Positions 9,073-17,655 of a stretch of 64,000 nucleotides of DNA are shown one piece after another (positions within the stretch are counted from its first letter, which is position 1; each line of letters starts with the position of its first letter). A model generated the notes under the pieces. That model searched no databases and was not told the origin of the DNA. It saw nothing but the letters and a program-made list of their open reading frames with translations. Source of the stretch: Lentibacter sp. XHP0401 (lineage in GTDB: Bacteria; Pseudomonadota; Alphaproteobacteria; Rhodobacterales; Rhodobacteraceae); NCBI RefSeq assembly GCF_025751535.1, contig NZ_JAOWLC010000004.1, positions 186,001 to 250,000 on the forward strand, read 5' to 3'. The position numbers and the translations under genes are program-made.

Positions 9073-9101
9073 TTGCCCTACAGGTTGCCCCACGGTTGCC
9101 C
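9073..9101. repeat. three phased TTGCCC repeats upstream of pgsA
   Basis: TTGCCC occurs at 9073, 9085 and 9096, spacings of 12 and 11 bases, with the last two preceded by GG. The array sits in the 193-base spacer between the divergent antitoxin and pgsA starts, next to the palindrome GTATATAC at 9062-9069. Helical phasing suggests an operator, possibly for the antitoxin-like protein or another regulator. No function is known to me. Confidence 0.4.
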
Positions 9102-9157
9102 GCAGCGAAGATTGCAGCTTTTCCCCTGCTTTGAAACGGGCTAGAAGGTTGGTTAAT

Positions 9158-9823
9158 ATGATCTGGAATATTCCAAATATCCTCACGGCTCTGCGCCTGC
9201 TCGCCGCCCCGGCCGTGGCGGTGATGTTTCTATATTTCACAAGGCCTTATGCGGATTGGTTCGCGCTTATCCTTTTCGTGACGGCTGCCGCAACCGACTG
9301 GTTTGACGGCTATCTGGCCCGCATGTGGAAGCAGGAGACAAAGCTCGGCGCGATGCTTGATCCGATCGCTGACAAGGCCATGGTCGTCATCGCCCTGATG
9401 ATCATTGTAGGGTATTCCGACACAAGCTGGACACCATGGCTTGTGTTACCCGCTACCTTTATTCTCTTCCGTGAAGTCTTTGTTTCAGGCTTGCGCGAGT
9501 TCCTCGGAGATACAGCAGGAACGCTCAAAGTTACCAAGCTTGCCAAGTGGAAAACCACCTTACAAATGGTTGCAATCGCTGTGCTTTTCTCACGAGAAAT
9601 CTTCGAGCATTACTTCGGCATGGCTACAATGGGCATGAATGATGAAATCATCGGTCAGGTGCTTTCCGGCAGTGAAGAAGATGTGTTTGGCATCCGCTGG
9701 AAGGCCTTTGGCGCCGCATGGGCCGGGCCTATCGGCATGATCTTGCTTTGGCTCGCGGCAATCCTTACGATGATCACAGGATGGGATTACTTTCGTAAAT
9801 CAATCCCTTACCTGAAGGATTAA
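9158..9823 (+). CDS. pgsA: CDP-diacylglycerol-glycerol-3-phosphate 3-phosphatidyltransferase
   Basis: A 221-residue membrane enzyme that makes phosphatidylglycerol-phosphate, the first committed step to phosphatidylglycerol and cardiolipin. The CDP-alcohol phosphotransferase motif D-x2-DG-x2-AR-x8-G-x3-D-x3-D is intact: D47, D50-G51, A54-R55, G64, D68 and D72. I start at ATG 9158 (MIWNIPNILT), typical of PgsA; the longer frame from 8816 runs through the antisense gene. About five hydrophobic segments follow. moaD starts three bases after the stop. Confidence 0.95.
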   Translation: MIWNIPNILTALRLLAAPAVAVMFLYFTRPYADWFALILFVTAAATDWFDGYLARMWKQETKLGAMLDPIADKAMVVIALMIIVGYSDTSWTPWLVLPATFILFREVFVSGLREFLGDTAGTLKVTKLAKWKTTLQMVAIAVLFSREIFEHYFGMATMGMNDEIIGQVLSGSEEDVFGIRWKAFGAAWAGPIGMILLWLAAILTMITGWDYFRKSIPYLKD

Positions 9824-9826
9824 GCC

Positions 9827-10072
9827 ATGGATGTGCTTTATTTTGCATGGGTGCGCGAACGGATAGGACTGCCACGCGAGGTGGTTGAGACAAAAGCAAA
9901 CACTGTAGCCGAGCTTGTAACAGAACTAAGCGCGCGTGAAGAGCGCTACGCCGCTGCTTTTGAAGACCTTTCCGCCTTGCGCGTGGCCGTTGATCAGGAG
10001 TTGGCTGATTTTGACGCTCCCTTGAAAGGTGTGCGCGAAGTTGCGTTCTTCCCGCCGATGACGGGTGGATAA
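9827..10072 (+). CDS. moaD: molybdopterin synthase small subunit
   Basis: An 81-residue ubiquitin-like protein ending in PPMTGG; the terminal Gly-Gly is adenylated and thiocarboxylated so that MoaD can donate sulfur to precursor Z. Opening MDVLYFAWVRERIG is family-typical. It lies directly between pgsA and moaE (adjacent to the moaE start with no gap), so molybdopterin synthase is made from a pgsA-moaD-moaE operon. Confidence 0.95.
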   Translation: MDVLYFAWVRERIGLPREVVETKANTVAELVTELSAREERYAAAFEDLSALRVAVDQELADFDAPLKGVREVAFFPPMTGG

Positions 10073-10522
10073 ATGGATATTCGCGTGCAGGAAAACCCGT
10101 TCGATCTGGGTCAGGAAGCAAGCACCTTCTCCAGCAAAACAAGTGCTTCCGGCGCGGTCGTCACCTTCACAGGTATCGTGCGCGATAACGCCCGGAATTC
10201 GCTGGACTACATGGATATCGAGCACTACCCGGGCATGACAGAAAGCGCTCTGCGCCAGATTGCGGATGATGCGTTAACCAAATGGTCACTGGAAGACGCA
10301 ATGATCATTCACCGAATTGGCAAAATGCGCGCGGGTGAAATGATCATGATGGTCGCCACCGCCGCGCGTCATCGGAAGGATGCGTTTGAAGCGGCCGAGT
10401 TTTTGATGGATTTCCTCAAATCCCGCGCGCCGTTCTGGAAGAAAGAAGTTTCAAAAGACGGCTCCGAATGGGTCGATGCCCGAGATGAAGACGAAGCCGC
10501 GCTTACGCGCTGGCAAAAATGA
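10073..10522 (+). CDS. moaE: molybdopterin synthase catalytic subunit
   Basis: A 149-residue MoaE, the large subunit that converts precursor Z to molybdopterin using the MoaD thiocarboxylate. Visible signatures are GAVVTFTGIVRD near 23-35, HRIGKMRAGEMIMMVA near 82-97, HRKDAFEAAEFLMDFLKSRA near 102, and PFWKKE at about 122-127, which carries the conserved active-site lysines. It abuts moaD and overlaps the next gene by four bases. Confidence 0.95.
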   Translation: MDIRVQENPFDLGQEASTFSSKTSASGAVVTFTGIVRDNARNSLDYMDIEHYPGMTESALRQIADDALTKWSLEDAMIIHRIGKMRAGEMIMMVATAARHRKDAFEAAEFLMDFLKSRAPFWKKEVSKDGSEWVDARDEDEAALTRWQK

Positions 10523-11676
10523 GTGTGTTAACGCTTTCTAACCGCACCGCACGCATTCTCTGGCTCGAGCGGCACGGGTTGCTGAAGGCTCCGACAGGCC
10601 CTCTTGATGTCCGCCAAATCGGTGAAGATCTTGGGTTCATCCAGCTTGACTCTATCCGCCATATCGAGCGCGCGCATGATCATATCATCTGGTCGCGCAA
10701 TCAGAAGTATCGCCGCGGCATCCTAGATAAGTCACTGAAGAAAAGAGATTTCTTTGAGCACTTCACGCATGATGCCAGCCTTATTCCAATGGCTTTCCTA
10801 CCGATGTGGCAGCGGCAGTTCCAGCGCCGTGCTGACAAAATTGTGCAAGCAGGCTGGTGGAAAAACATGCCCGACGCCGAAGGCCGCGCCGCTATCAAAG
10901 CCCGCATTGCTCGGGAAGGTCCGCTATCCACCAAGGATTTTGAAAGCGAGGGGCCACGCCCAAAAGAAATGTGGCAGCGCCCGCCGCACAAGCTCGCTCT
11001 GGATTTCATGTGGTATGCAGGCGAACTCGCAACATGCCATCGTGAGAAATTCGTAAAATATTATGACCTCGCCGAGCGGGTCTTTCCCGAGCATCTACAC
11101 GCGCAGCGGCTTGACCATGAAGACCAAATCGACTGGCTCTGCCGCGCAGCTCTGGAGCGCCTCGGTTTTGCAAGTGCAGGAGAGATTCAGCGGTTCTGGG
11201 ATGCTTGCAGCGCGGCTGAGGTGAGGGGCTGGCTGGCCCAAAGCGGGACAGAGCTTGTCCAGGTCAGCGTCGAACTGGCCGATAAAAGCAAGGCCCTGCT
11301 CTGGGCTATGCCAAGTATCGAAGCGCACCTTGAGACACTTGGTTCGGCCAGCGGCGGGCTGCGTATTCTCAATCCGTTTGACCCTGCCATCCGTGACAGA
11401 ACACGTTGCAACAAGCTCTTCGGATTTGACTATCGCAACGAGATATTTGTGCCTAAAGCCAAGAGAAAATGGGGGTATTATGTCTATCCTATCCTTGAAG
11501 GCACAAGGTTCGTTGGCCGCGCCGAGCTGAAGGCCGACCGCAAGTCAGGTATGCTAAAAGTGGCTCAGCTCTGGCCAGAAGCGGGCGTCAAATGGGGCGC
11601 CGCACGTCAGCAAAAATGGGTTGCTGAACTGACAAGGTTTGCACGGTTTGCAGGGCTGGAGTTAGCTGAAGCTTAG
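10519..11676 (+). CDS. AlkX/YcaQ-type DNA glycosylase (winged-helix HTH_42 family)
   Basis: A 385-residue member of the AlkZ/YcaQ family of winged-helix DNA glycosylases, which unhook bulky adducts or interstrand crosslinks. The catalytic motif near residue 42 reads IQLD (Q42-x-D44), the Q-phi-D form of the AlkX/YcaQ branch rather than the Q-phi-Q of AlkZ. Other family features are the HEHFTHDASLIP-like stretch near 82-93 and FDYRNEIFVPKAKRKWGYY near 304. It is the last gene of the pgsA-moaD-moaE unit and converges with the next gene, stops overlapping by four bases. Confidence 0.85.
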   Translation: MSVLTLSNRTARILWLERHGLLKAPTGPLDVRQIGEDLGFIQLDSIRHIERAHDHIIWSRNQKYRRGILDKSLKKRDFFEHFTHDASLIPMAFLPMWQRQFQRRADKIVQAGWWKNMPDAEGRAAIKARIAREGPLSTKDFESEGPRPKEMWQRPPHKLALDFMWYAGELATCHREKFVKYYDLAERVFPEHLHAQRLDHEDQIDWLCRAALERLGFASAGEIQRFWDACSAAEVRGWLAQSGTELVQVSVELADKSKALLWAMPSIEAHLETLGSASGGLRILNPFDPAIRDRTRCNKLFGFDYRNEIFVPKAKRKWGYYVYPILEGTRFVGRAELKADRKSGMLKVAQLWPEAGVKWGAARQQKWVAELTRFARFAGLELAEA

Positions 11677-12005
11677 GTATTGGCTGAGCTGATCCGCTCG
11701 ACATAAGCGCGCATTTCTTCGGCTTCATGACGCGCATCGCGTAGGCCTTCCATGGCAGCTGCAAGCTCGGCTTCTGTCTGGGAGAGCTGGTTTGTCAGCT
11801 CCGCTTCGCGCTGCTGCAAATAGGTAATCGCCTGATCGCGGGTCTCTTCGGCCTCGTGCAACTCTTGTGCCATCTTCTCCAGCTCCTCCATGTCGCCACG
11901 CGACACCCGCGTGAAGCGGTGGACAAGCCAATTGACGAACCAACCCATGCAAAAGGCAATAAACAGGATGATCGCTGTCGCGATAATAAACTCGGTGCGT
12001 GTCAT
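11673..12005 (-). CDS. small membrane-anchored coiled-coil protein
   Basis: A 110-residue protein with one N-terminal transmembrane helix (about residues 7-29, IATAIILFIAFCMGWFVNWL) and then a nearly continuous charged coiled coil rich in E, Q and A up to residue 105. No named family recognised. The start overlaps the stop of the upstream OmpA-like gene, so it is probably a partner of that protein in the inner membrane, with the coiled coil facing the cytoplasm (an inference from positive-inside residues RFTRVSRG after the helix). Confidence 0.8.
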   Translation of the reverse strand: MTRTEFIIATAIILFIAFCMGWFVNWLVHRFTRVSRGDMEELEKMAQELHEAEETRDQAITYLQQREAELTNQLSQTEAELAAAMEGLRDARHEAEEMRAYVERISSANT

Positions 12006-13921
12006 TCGTCTTGGCCCTCGCTCGATGCCGCTTCTTCATCGGCTTGTTCGTCGGTGTCTGATGCACCAGTTTGCTCGATGCTTTCAAGCGTTGTTTCCGT
12101 GCTTGCCTCAGGCTCGGGGCGCACGAGCTTAAACTCAATGCGACGATTTGCTTCACGGCCTTCTTCAGTGTCGTTCGAAGCAATGGGCTGCATCTCGCCA
12201 TATCCAACAGCTTCAAAGCCGCTTGTAATAATGCGCCTGTCGCGCAGGGCGTTCAACACGGCCTGCGCACGTGATTTCGAGAGGGTCTCGTTCATCTCTT
12301 CGCCACCTTGGCTATCGGTGTGGCCCGCGATCTCCATTGTCAGTTCCGTGCAATTCTTCAGAACTTCCGCAATCTCGTCGAGGGTGGCTCCGGAGCCCGC
12401 ATCAACAGTCCCGCTGCCGGGCTCAAAGGAGATTTTCTTGATACGCAGGATTTCAGCGATTTTGGCTTCGCATTCATCAGGCGTCAGCATACTCGCGATT
12501 GGGTCAAGCTTTTCCAGATAGGTGACTTCAACAGAAAACCGTGCACCTTCCCCCAGCTTTTCGGAAAGCAGTTTGGTAATTTCGGAGCGGGCATTTTTGT
12601 TACCCGTGTTGCCGGCGAGGGTGATGTCTTCGGCTGTTACGGTTGCTGATCCGTTTGACAGGAGTGAAAGCGCCTCAAGCCCCGACAAGACCCGTAGGGG
12701 CCAATCGCCGGGCAGTGTTTCATCGGTGCGGGCACGGTTGCTGACCGTTGCACTCCCGAAGCGCGCGGTTGCAAAACTCTCGGCAGTTTGAGCGACGATT
12801 TCGTCGTTCAGGCGGCCGTTGAGCTGCACAAGGCCTTCGGGGCTCAAAGTCGCGACAAACTCGGCAGGACCCTGACTTGGGTCGGAGGGGTCAGGTGTGA
12901 GAACGGCGTGTAATGCAAAGACATCAGGCAAGCTGTTTTCCAGCGCTCCAACGATACGATCAAACTCGCGCTGATCTGTTCCCGCTGGAGAAATCAACGT
13001 GACATCCGCGTCAGAGAAAGTCACCGAGCCGCCCTTAAGCTCGGCAACAGCTGCTATTGCGAGAGATGCCGCATCCGCCCAATTCGGAGAGGGAACGCCT
13101 AGGCCCACACGGCATTCCACCTCGCCCTCAATCCCGGCTTTGCGGGCTGCCCCGATAATTTTGGAGCGGGATTCTTCTGTGTCGGCTGAACAGTTGTCAA
13201 AGCGGGGTCCGGCATCGTCTTGTAAATAACGTAGAGAAAACGGGGTAATGACAGGGCGTGGAGAAGATATATCAAAGCCCAGACGCAAGCCCGATGGCGC
13301 ATTGCGCTTGAGCTGGCTTTCGATGCGCTGTTTCTTCTCTTCGCTCTCGGCCATTGCCGTAATCATCACGCGGCGCGCATCAATCGAGATTTTGGATCGG
13401 GGCAGAGCCTCAAGGGCTTCAAGGCCAAAATCGACAGCATTCTCCCAGCCGTCAGGGATGTCGTAATCGGCACTTTCGAGGAGATCGGCGATTTCGTCAT
13501 CGCTCGAGATGCGCCCGAGGCGTTTGAGCAGGTCTTCCCGGTCTGCCCCTGTCGGGATCAGGCCAATGAGCGAAACTTCGTTGTCATTGCGCAAAATTTC
13601 GATTGAAAAGCGCGGAGCGGCGAGGGCTGCCAAAGCCTCAACATCCATTTCGTCAATCACTCGGGCGGCATCAACCACGCTGCCCGCTGTGCTGATCGCA
13701 ATAAAGCGTTTTGCCTCGGAGGGCGCTGTTCCGATGAGCAGAACCTGAAGGCCGTTCGCCTCGACTTCCGCCCATGTAAGCTCTTTAGAATCAAGTGCTT
13801 GACGCACGCTGTATTCAGACGTTTCTTCAACCAGCGTTACAGCAAAAGTTGCCGCAAAGAAGGACAAAAGCGCCGCGCCTACGAACGTTCCGGAAAGAAT
13901 GAGTATGGATGATACGCGCAT
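12002..13921 (-). CDS. inner-membrane OmpA-family protein with BON-like repeats
   Basis: A 639-residue protein with an N-terminal membrane anchor (residues 5-30, no clear cleavage site). The region from about 40 to 440 contains repeated alpha/beta units resembling BON domains (for example around GLQVLLIGTAPSEAKRF and GLVQLNGRLNDEIVAQ). Residues 480-610 form an OmpA-C peptidoglycan-binding domain (AGHTDSQGGEEMNETLSKSR, VGYGEMQPIASN, NRRIEF), followed by an acidic tail. It probably ties the inner membrane to the cell wall. It overlaps the downstream coiled-coil gene (ATGA). A TTAA-N7-TTAC near-match to a CtrA box lies at 13930-13944. Confidence 0.85.
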   Translation of the reverse strand: MRVSSILILSGTFVGAALLSFFAATFAVTLVEETSEYSVRQALDSKELTWAEVEANGLQVLLIGTAPSEAKRFIAISTAGSVVDAARVIDEMDVEALAALAAPRFSIEILRNDNEVSLIGLIPTGADREDLLKRLGRISSDDEIADLLESADYDIPDGWENAVDFGLEALEALPRSKISIDARRVMITAMAESEEKKQRIESQLKRNAPSGLRLGFDISSPRPVITPFSLRYLQDDAGPRFDNCSADTEESRSKIIGAARKAGIEGEVECRVGLGVPSPNWADAASLAIAAVAELKGGSVTFSDADVTLISPAGTDQREFDRIVGALENSLPDVFALHAVLTPDPSDPSQGPAEFVATLSPEGLVQLNGRLNDEIVAQTAESFATARFGSATVSNRARTDETLPGDWPLRVLSGLEALSLLSNGSATVTAEDITLAGNTGNKNARSEITKLLSEKLGEGARFSVEVTYLEKLDPIASMLTPDECEAKIAEILRIKKISFEPGSGTVDAGSGATLDEIAEVLKNCTELTMEIAGHTDSQGGEEMNETLSKSRAQAVLNALRDRRIITSGFEAVGYGEMQPIASNDTEEGREANRRIEFKLVRPEPEASTETTLESIEQTGASDTDEQADEEAASSEGQDE

Positions 13922-13980
13922 TAGACCTATTAATCAGAGGTTACCCGAACTCTCTTAAGCCGTGAGAACAGGGGTTTCAA

Positions 13981-14952
13981 TCACACTAAGAGCGCTACGG
14001 CGAAAAACAGCAAGGGGATGAGCCCTGCATCGCGGTTTGAGCGGAAGAGTTTGAGTAGAATTGCGTTATCTTCAGCGTCAAAAAGGCGCAGCTGCCAAAG
14101 CATGTGCCAACCCATAGCGCAGGCCCCGGCCAGAGCGACTGTCATGGAAAAAGGGCTGCTCGCACTGCTCAGCATCGCACCGATGATCGCGATGCCCAAA
14201 AGCGTGACAGTGGCGGCAAGGAAGCGGCTGAGCCACATGGGGCTCTGGCTGCCAAAAAGCCGCGCGGTTGATTTTATGCCGATGAGGGCGTCATCTTCGG
14301 TGTCTTGATGGGCATAGATAGTGTCATAGAACAGAGTCCACACAATCCCTGCAACATAGAGGTAGAGTGCGGGGGCTTCGAGTTCACCGCGGTGAGCTGT
14401 CCATGCGAGCAGGGCGCCCCAGTTAAACGCAAGCCCGAGAAAGATTTGCGGCCACCATGTGAAGCGCTTGGCAAAGGGATACACGGCCAATGGCACAAGC
14501 GCGAGTATGCCGAGCAATACGGCTGCTGTGTTGAATGTGAGGAGGATGAAAAAGGCGATAAGGGCTTGTAAGCACATCCAAATGGCGGCTTGGCGGGTGG
14601 TCACCTGCCCCGAGGGGATAGGCCGCGAGCGGGTTCGTTCAACTGCGCCATCAAAGTCGCGGTCGGTGATATCGTTCCATGTGCAACCCGCGCCGCGCAT
14701 AAGCCACGCTCCCGCCCCGCAGGCGGCGAATATCCAGAGGTCATGCCAGGTGACGAGGCGGTCGTGCAGCATAGCCAACAGCAAGCCCCACCAGCAGGGG
14801 ATGAGCAAAAGCCATGTGCCGATGGGCCTGTCGGCGCGCGAGAGGCGCAGGTAAGGGCGGGTGGCTATGGGGGCGTAACGGTCAACCCAATTGCCTTTCA
14901 CGGCATCGGCAACTTGTCCGTTCTGCTCTGGCGTATTCTTTTCGCTGCTCAT
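13981..14952 (-). CDS. ubiA: 4-hydroxybenzoate polyprenyltransferase
   Basis: A 323-residue membrane prenyltransferase attaching the polyprenyl tail to 4-hydroxybenzoate in ubiquinone synthesis. The two Asp-rich motifs are seen: NDITDRDFDGAVERTRSRP near residue 92 and YAHQDTEDDALIGIKS near 220; around eight further hydrophobic segments are present. I chose ATG 14952 (MSSEKNTPEQ); no good ribosome binding site precedes it. This start codon sits immediately next to the divergent rsmE reading frame. Confidence 0.93.
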   Translation of the reverse strand: MSSEKNTPEQNGQVADAVKGNWVDRYAPIATRPYLRLSRADRPIGTWLLLIPCWWGLLLAMLHDRLVTWHDLWIFAACGAGAWLMRGAGCTWNDITDRDFDGAVERTRSRPIPSGQVTTRQAAIWMCLQALIAFFILLTFNTAAVLLGILALVPLAVYPFAKRFTWWPQIFLGLAFNWGALLAWTAHRGELEAPALYLYVAGIVWTLFYDTIYAHQDTEDDALIGIKSTARLFGSQSPMWLSRFLAATVTLLGIAIIGAMLSSASSPFSMTVALAGACAMGWHMLWQLRLFDAEDNAILLKLFRSNRDAGLIPLLFFAVALLV

Positions 14953-14964
14953 ATGTTTTGGCCC

Positions 14965-15699
14965 ATGACAGATGTAAAAATCAGATTGTTTGTAGATCAC
15001 CCGCTGGGGGCGGGGCAATCGCTGGCTTTGGATAAAGCGCAGTCGCATTACCTTTTTGGCGTGATGCGTCAGCAGATTGGTGCGCAACTTGCTGTTTTCA
15101 ATGGCAAAGATGGCGAGTGGTTGGCGGAAGTTTCCACAGCCAGCAAGCGAGGTGGCGAGCTTTTGTGCAAAGAGCAGCGCGGGCCACAGGTGAATCCGCC
15201 TGATCTTTGGTTGCTGTTTGCACCGATTAAAAAAGCGCGTACGGATTTTATTGTCGAGAAAGCCGCCGAGATGGGCGCGGCACGGATTGTGCCTGTGCAG
15301 ACGGATTTCACCAATGCGGAGCGGATTAGACAAGACCGTTTGCAGGCGCATGCGTTGGAAGCGGCAGAGCAATGTGGCGGAACATTTGTTCCGGAAGTAG
15401 CTGATTTAATGAAGCTTTCTACCTTACTCGACAAGTGGCCTGCCGAGCGCAAGCTTATGTTTTGTGATGAAGGCATTGCGGGACAGACGGGCGCGCAAGA
15501 GGCTTTGCAGGCTACCGGGGCGGGGCCTTGGGCGGTGCTGATCGGGCCTGAGGGAGGCTTTTCTCAGGCCGAGCGCGCGCGGCTTCATGGTTTGCCATTT
15601 GCTTATCCAGTGAGCCTTGGGCCGCGGATTTTGCGGGCTGATACTGCGGCTGTTGCGGCACTGACTGTTTGGCAACAAGTTTTGGGGGATTGGGCATGA
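14965..15699 (+). CDS. rsmE: 16S rRNA (uracil-1498-N3)-methyltransferase
   Basis: A 244-residue SPOUT methyltransferase that methylates U1498 of 16S rRNA. Family features: N-terminal PUA-like region (IRLFVDHPL), KARTDFIVEKAAEMGA near 86-102, and the SAM-knot IGPEGGFSQAE near 187-197 and LGPRILRADTAAVAAL near 215-230. MTDVKIRLFV at 14965 looks like the natural start; an in-frame ATG at 14953 adds four residues and would directly touch the ubiA start. Its stop overlaps the next gene's ATG. Confidence 0.93.
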   Translation: MTDVKIRLFVDHPLGAGQSLALDKAQSHYLFGVMRQQIGAQLAVFNGKDGEWLAEVSTASKRGGELLCKEQRGPQVNPPDLWLLFAPIKKARTDFIVEKAAEMGAARIVPVQTDFTNAERIRQDRLQAHALEAAEQCGGTFVPEVADLMKLSTLLDKWPAERKLMFCDEGIAGQTGAQEALQATGAGPWAVLIGPEGGFSQAERARLHGLPFAYPVSLGPRILRADTAAVAALTVWQQVLGDWA

Positions 15700-16235
15700 G
15701 TTTCATCAGACCAGAGGCCGAAAAATTCCTCAACAAATACAAAGAAGTGCTTGTCGCCACTTTTGCTTTTCTGTTGGGCGCCTACTGGGCGGCTTTCTCC
15801 TTTGGGTTGCTGCCATGGCTTGGCTACATAGTGATGGCAGCTTCGGGATTGTTGCTGTTTTCCTTCCTTCAGCGGGCCTGGTTTGCCCGTGGAGAAGGCG
15901 GGCGCGGGTTTGTCGAAGTGGATGAAGGCCAGATAAGTTATTTTGCGCCGGAAAGCGGCGGGATGATTGCAGTGCGTGAACTCACCGAGCTCACCTATGA
16001 TGCGCGGCCCAATCCGCCTGTCTGGACACTTAGGCAGGCAGGGCTGCCGGAGCTCGTTATTCCTGCGAATGCCAAGGGCGCACCACAGTTGTTTGACGCC
16101 TTTGCCGCTTTGCCGGGCCTTTCTGCCGACAGGTTGCTTACGGCGCAGCGCGGCGCGAAGGATCACGCACGCGTGATTTGGCGCAAAGATGCGCTGACGC
16201 GCATTGACAGCCCGCGCCCGCGCCTGCACTCCTAA
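15696..16235 (+). CDS. conserved hypothetical membrane protein
   Basis: A 179-residue protein with two adjacent transmembrane helices (about residues 19-36 and 40-58) and a C-terminal soluble part of roughly 115 residues without cysteines. The soluble half is beta-rich with FVEVDEGQISYF and VRELTELTYDA, a pattern seen in many small membrane proteins with PH-like domains. I do not recognise a family. It overlaps rsmE by four bases and precedes gshA by 30 bases, suggesting co-expression. Confidence 0.75.
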   Translation: MSFIRPEAEKFLNKYKEVLVATFAFLLGAYWAAFSFGLLPWLGYIVMAASGLLLFSFLQRAWFARGEGGRGFVEVDEGQISYFAPESGGMIAVRELTELTYDARPNPPVWTLRQAGLPELVIPANAKGAPQLFDAFAALPGLSADRLLTAQRGAKDHARVIWRKDALTRIDSPRPRLHS

Positions 16236-16265
16236 CCCCTCACGCGAACATATCGGAGCTTACAC

Positions 16266-17636
16266 ATGTCTATCCCTCAGTCCGGCGGCGGCCCGATCGA
16301 ACATTACGCGCAATTGGCCGAGTATATGGCCGAGGGGTGCAAACCCAAGAGCGAATGGAAAATCGGCACCGAACACGAGAAGTTTGGCTACTGTAAGGAT
16401 ACTCTCTTACCAATTCCTTACGAAGGTGAGCGTTCTGTGCGCGCCGTGCTGGAAGGCTTGCAGCACAAGCACGGCTGGAACCCTGTCTTTGAAGGCGAAA
16501 ATATCGTTGGATTAGAAAAGGATGGGGCGAATGTGAGCCTTGAGCCGGGGGGGCAGTTGGAGCTTTCCGGTGCGCCTTTGGAGAATATTCACCAGACATG
16601 CGACGAGGTTAACATCCATCTCAAGGAAGTTAAGGATGTGGCCGACGCTGTTGGCGTGGGCTTTATCGGGCTGGGCGCGGCGCCTATTTGGACTCATGAG
16701 CAAATGCCGCTGATGCCCAAGGGCCGCTACAAGCTGATGAACGATTACATGCAAAAAGTCGGGACGATGGGCCGCGATATGATGCGGCGCACTTGCACTG
16801 TGCAGGTGAACCTTGATTTTGCCTCGGAAGCCGACATGGTGAAGAAAATGCGCGCGGCGATTGCGCTGCAGCCTGTGGCCACCGCGCTGTTCGCGAACTC
16901 GCCGTTTTTTGAGGGCAAGCCAAACGGCCACAAAAGCTGGCGTAGCCGCGTCTGGCGTGATCTGGATGATGCGCGAACCGGGATGGTTCCGTTTGTTTTT
17001 GAAGAGGGCTTCGGCTTTGAACGCTGGGTGGAATATGCGCTCGATGTGCCGATGTATTTTGTTTATCGCGATGGCAAGTATATCAATGCTTTAGGGCAGT
17101 CTTTCCGTGATTTTCTGAAGGGCGAACTGCCCGCTATGCCGGGTGAGATGCCGACACTTTCAGATTGGGCAGATCACCTGACAACCCTGTTTCCCGAGGC
17201 GCGGATCAAGAAATATATGGAGATGCGCGGGGCCGATGGCGGGCCGTGGCGCAGGCTCTGTGCGCTGCCTGCTTTCTGGGTGGGCCTCATGTATGATGAC
17301 GGCGCGCTTGACGCGGCGCTGGACCTCACCAAAGGCTGGGATGCAGAGACCCGTGAGGCGCTGCGTGTGGCCTCGTCCGAGCAGGGTTTGCAGGCCGAAA
17401 CCCACGGTGTGAAGATGTATGATCTGGCGCGTGAAGTGGTGACTATTTCGGAGGCCGGATTGAAGGCGCGAGGCCAAGCCGGGGCTGGTGGGATGATTCC
17501 AGATGAGACCCATTTCCTCAATGCGTTGAAGGAATCTCTTGAAAGCGGAGAAGTGCCTGCGGACGAGCTTTTGCGCCGATACGAGACAGATTGGGACGGA
17601 GATTTGAGCAGTATTTACGCTGATTATTCATACTGA
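16266..17636 (+). CDS. gshA: glutamate-cysteine ligase
   Basis: A 456-residue enzyme of the plant/alphaproteobacterial type (GCS2 family) that joins glutamate and cysteine in the first step of glutathione synthesis. Signature stretches are GTEHEKFGY near residue 36-44, LEPGGQLELSGAPLENIHQT near 92, MMRRTCTVQVNLDF near 172 and MRGADGGPW near 319. The length is normal for the group. It is followed by a three-box element and a strong bidirectional hairpin. Confidence 0.95.
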   Translation: MSIPQSGGGPIEHYAQLAEYMAEGCKPKSEWKIGTEHEKFGYCKDTLLPIPYEGERSVRAVLEGLQHKHGWNPVFEGENIVGLEKDGANVSLEPGGQLELSGAPLENIHQTCDEVNIHLKEVKDVADAVGVGFIGLGAAPIWTHEQMPLMPKGRYKLMNDYMQKVGTMGRDMMRRTCTVQVNLDFASEADMVKKMRAAIALQPVATALFANSPFFEGKPNGHKSWRSRVWRDLDDARTGMVPFVFEEGFGFERWVEYALDVPMYFVYRDGKYINALGQSFRDFLKGELPAMPGEMPTLSDWADHLTTLFPEARIKKYMEMRGADGGPWRRLCALPAFWVGLMYDDGALDAALDLTKGWDAETREALRVASSEQGLQAETHGVKMYDLAREVVTISEAGLKARGQAGAGGMIPDETHFLNALKESLESGEVPADELLRRYETDWDGDLSSIYADYSY

Positions 17637-17655
17637 TTAAGGCAGCGTTCAGGCT

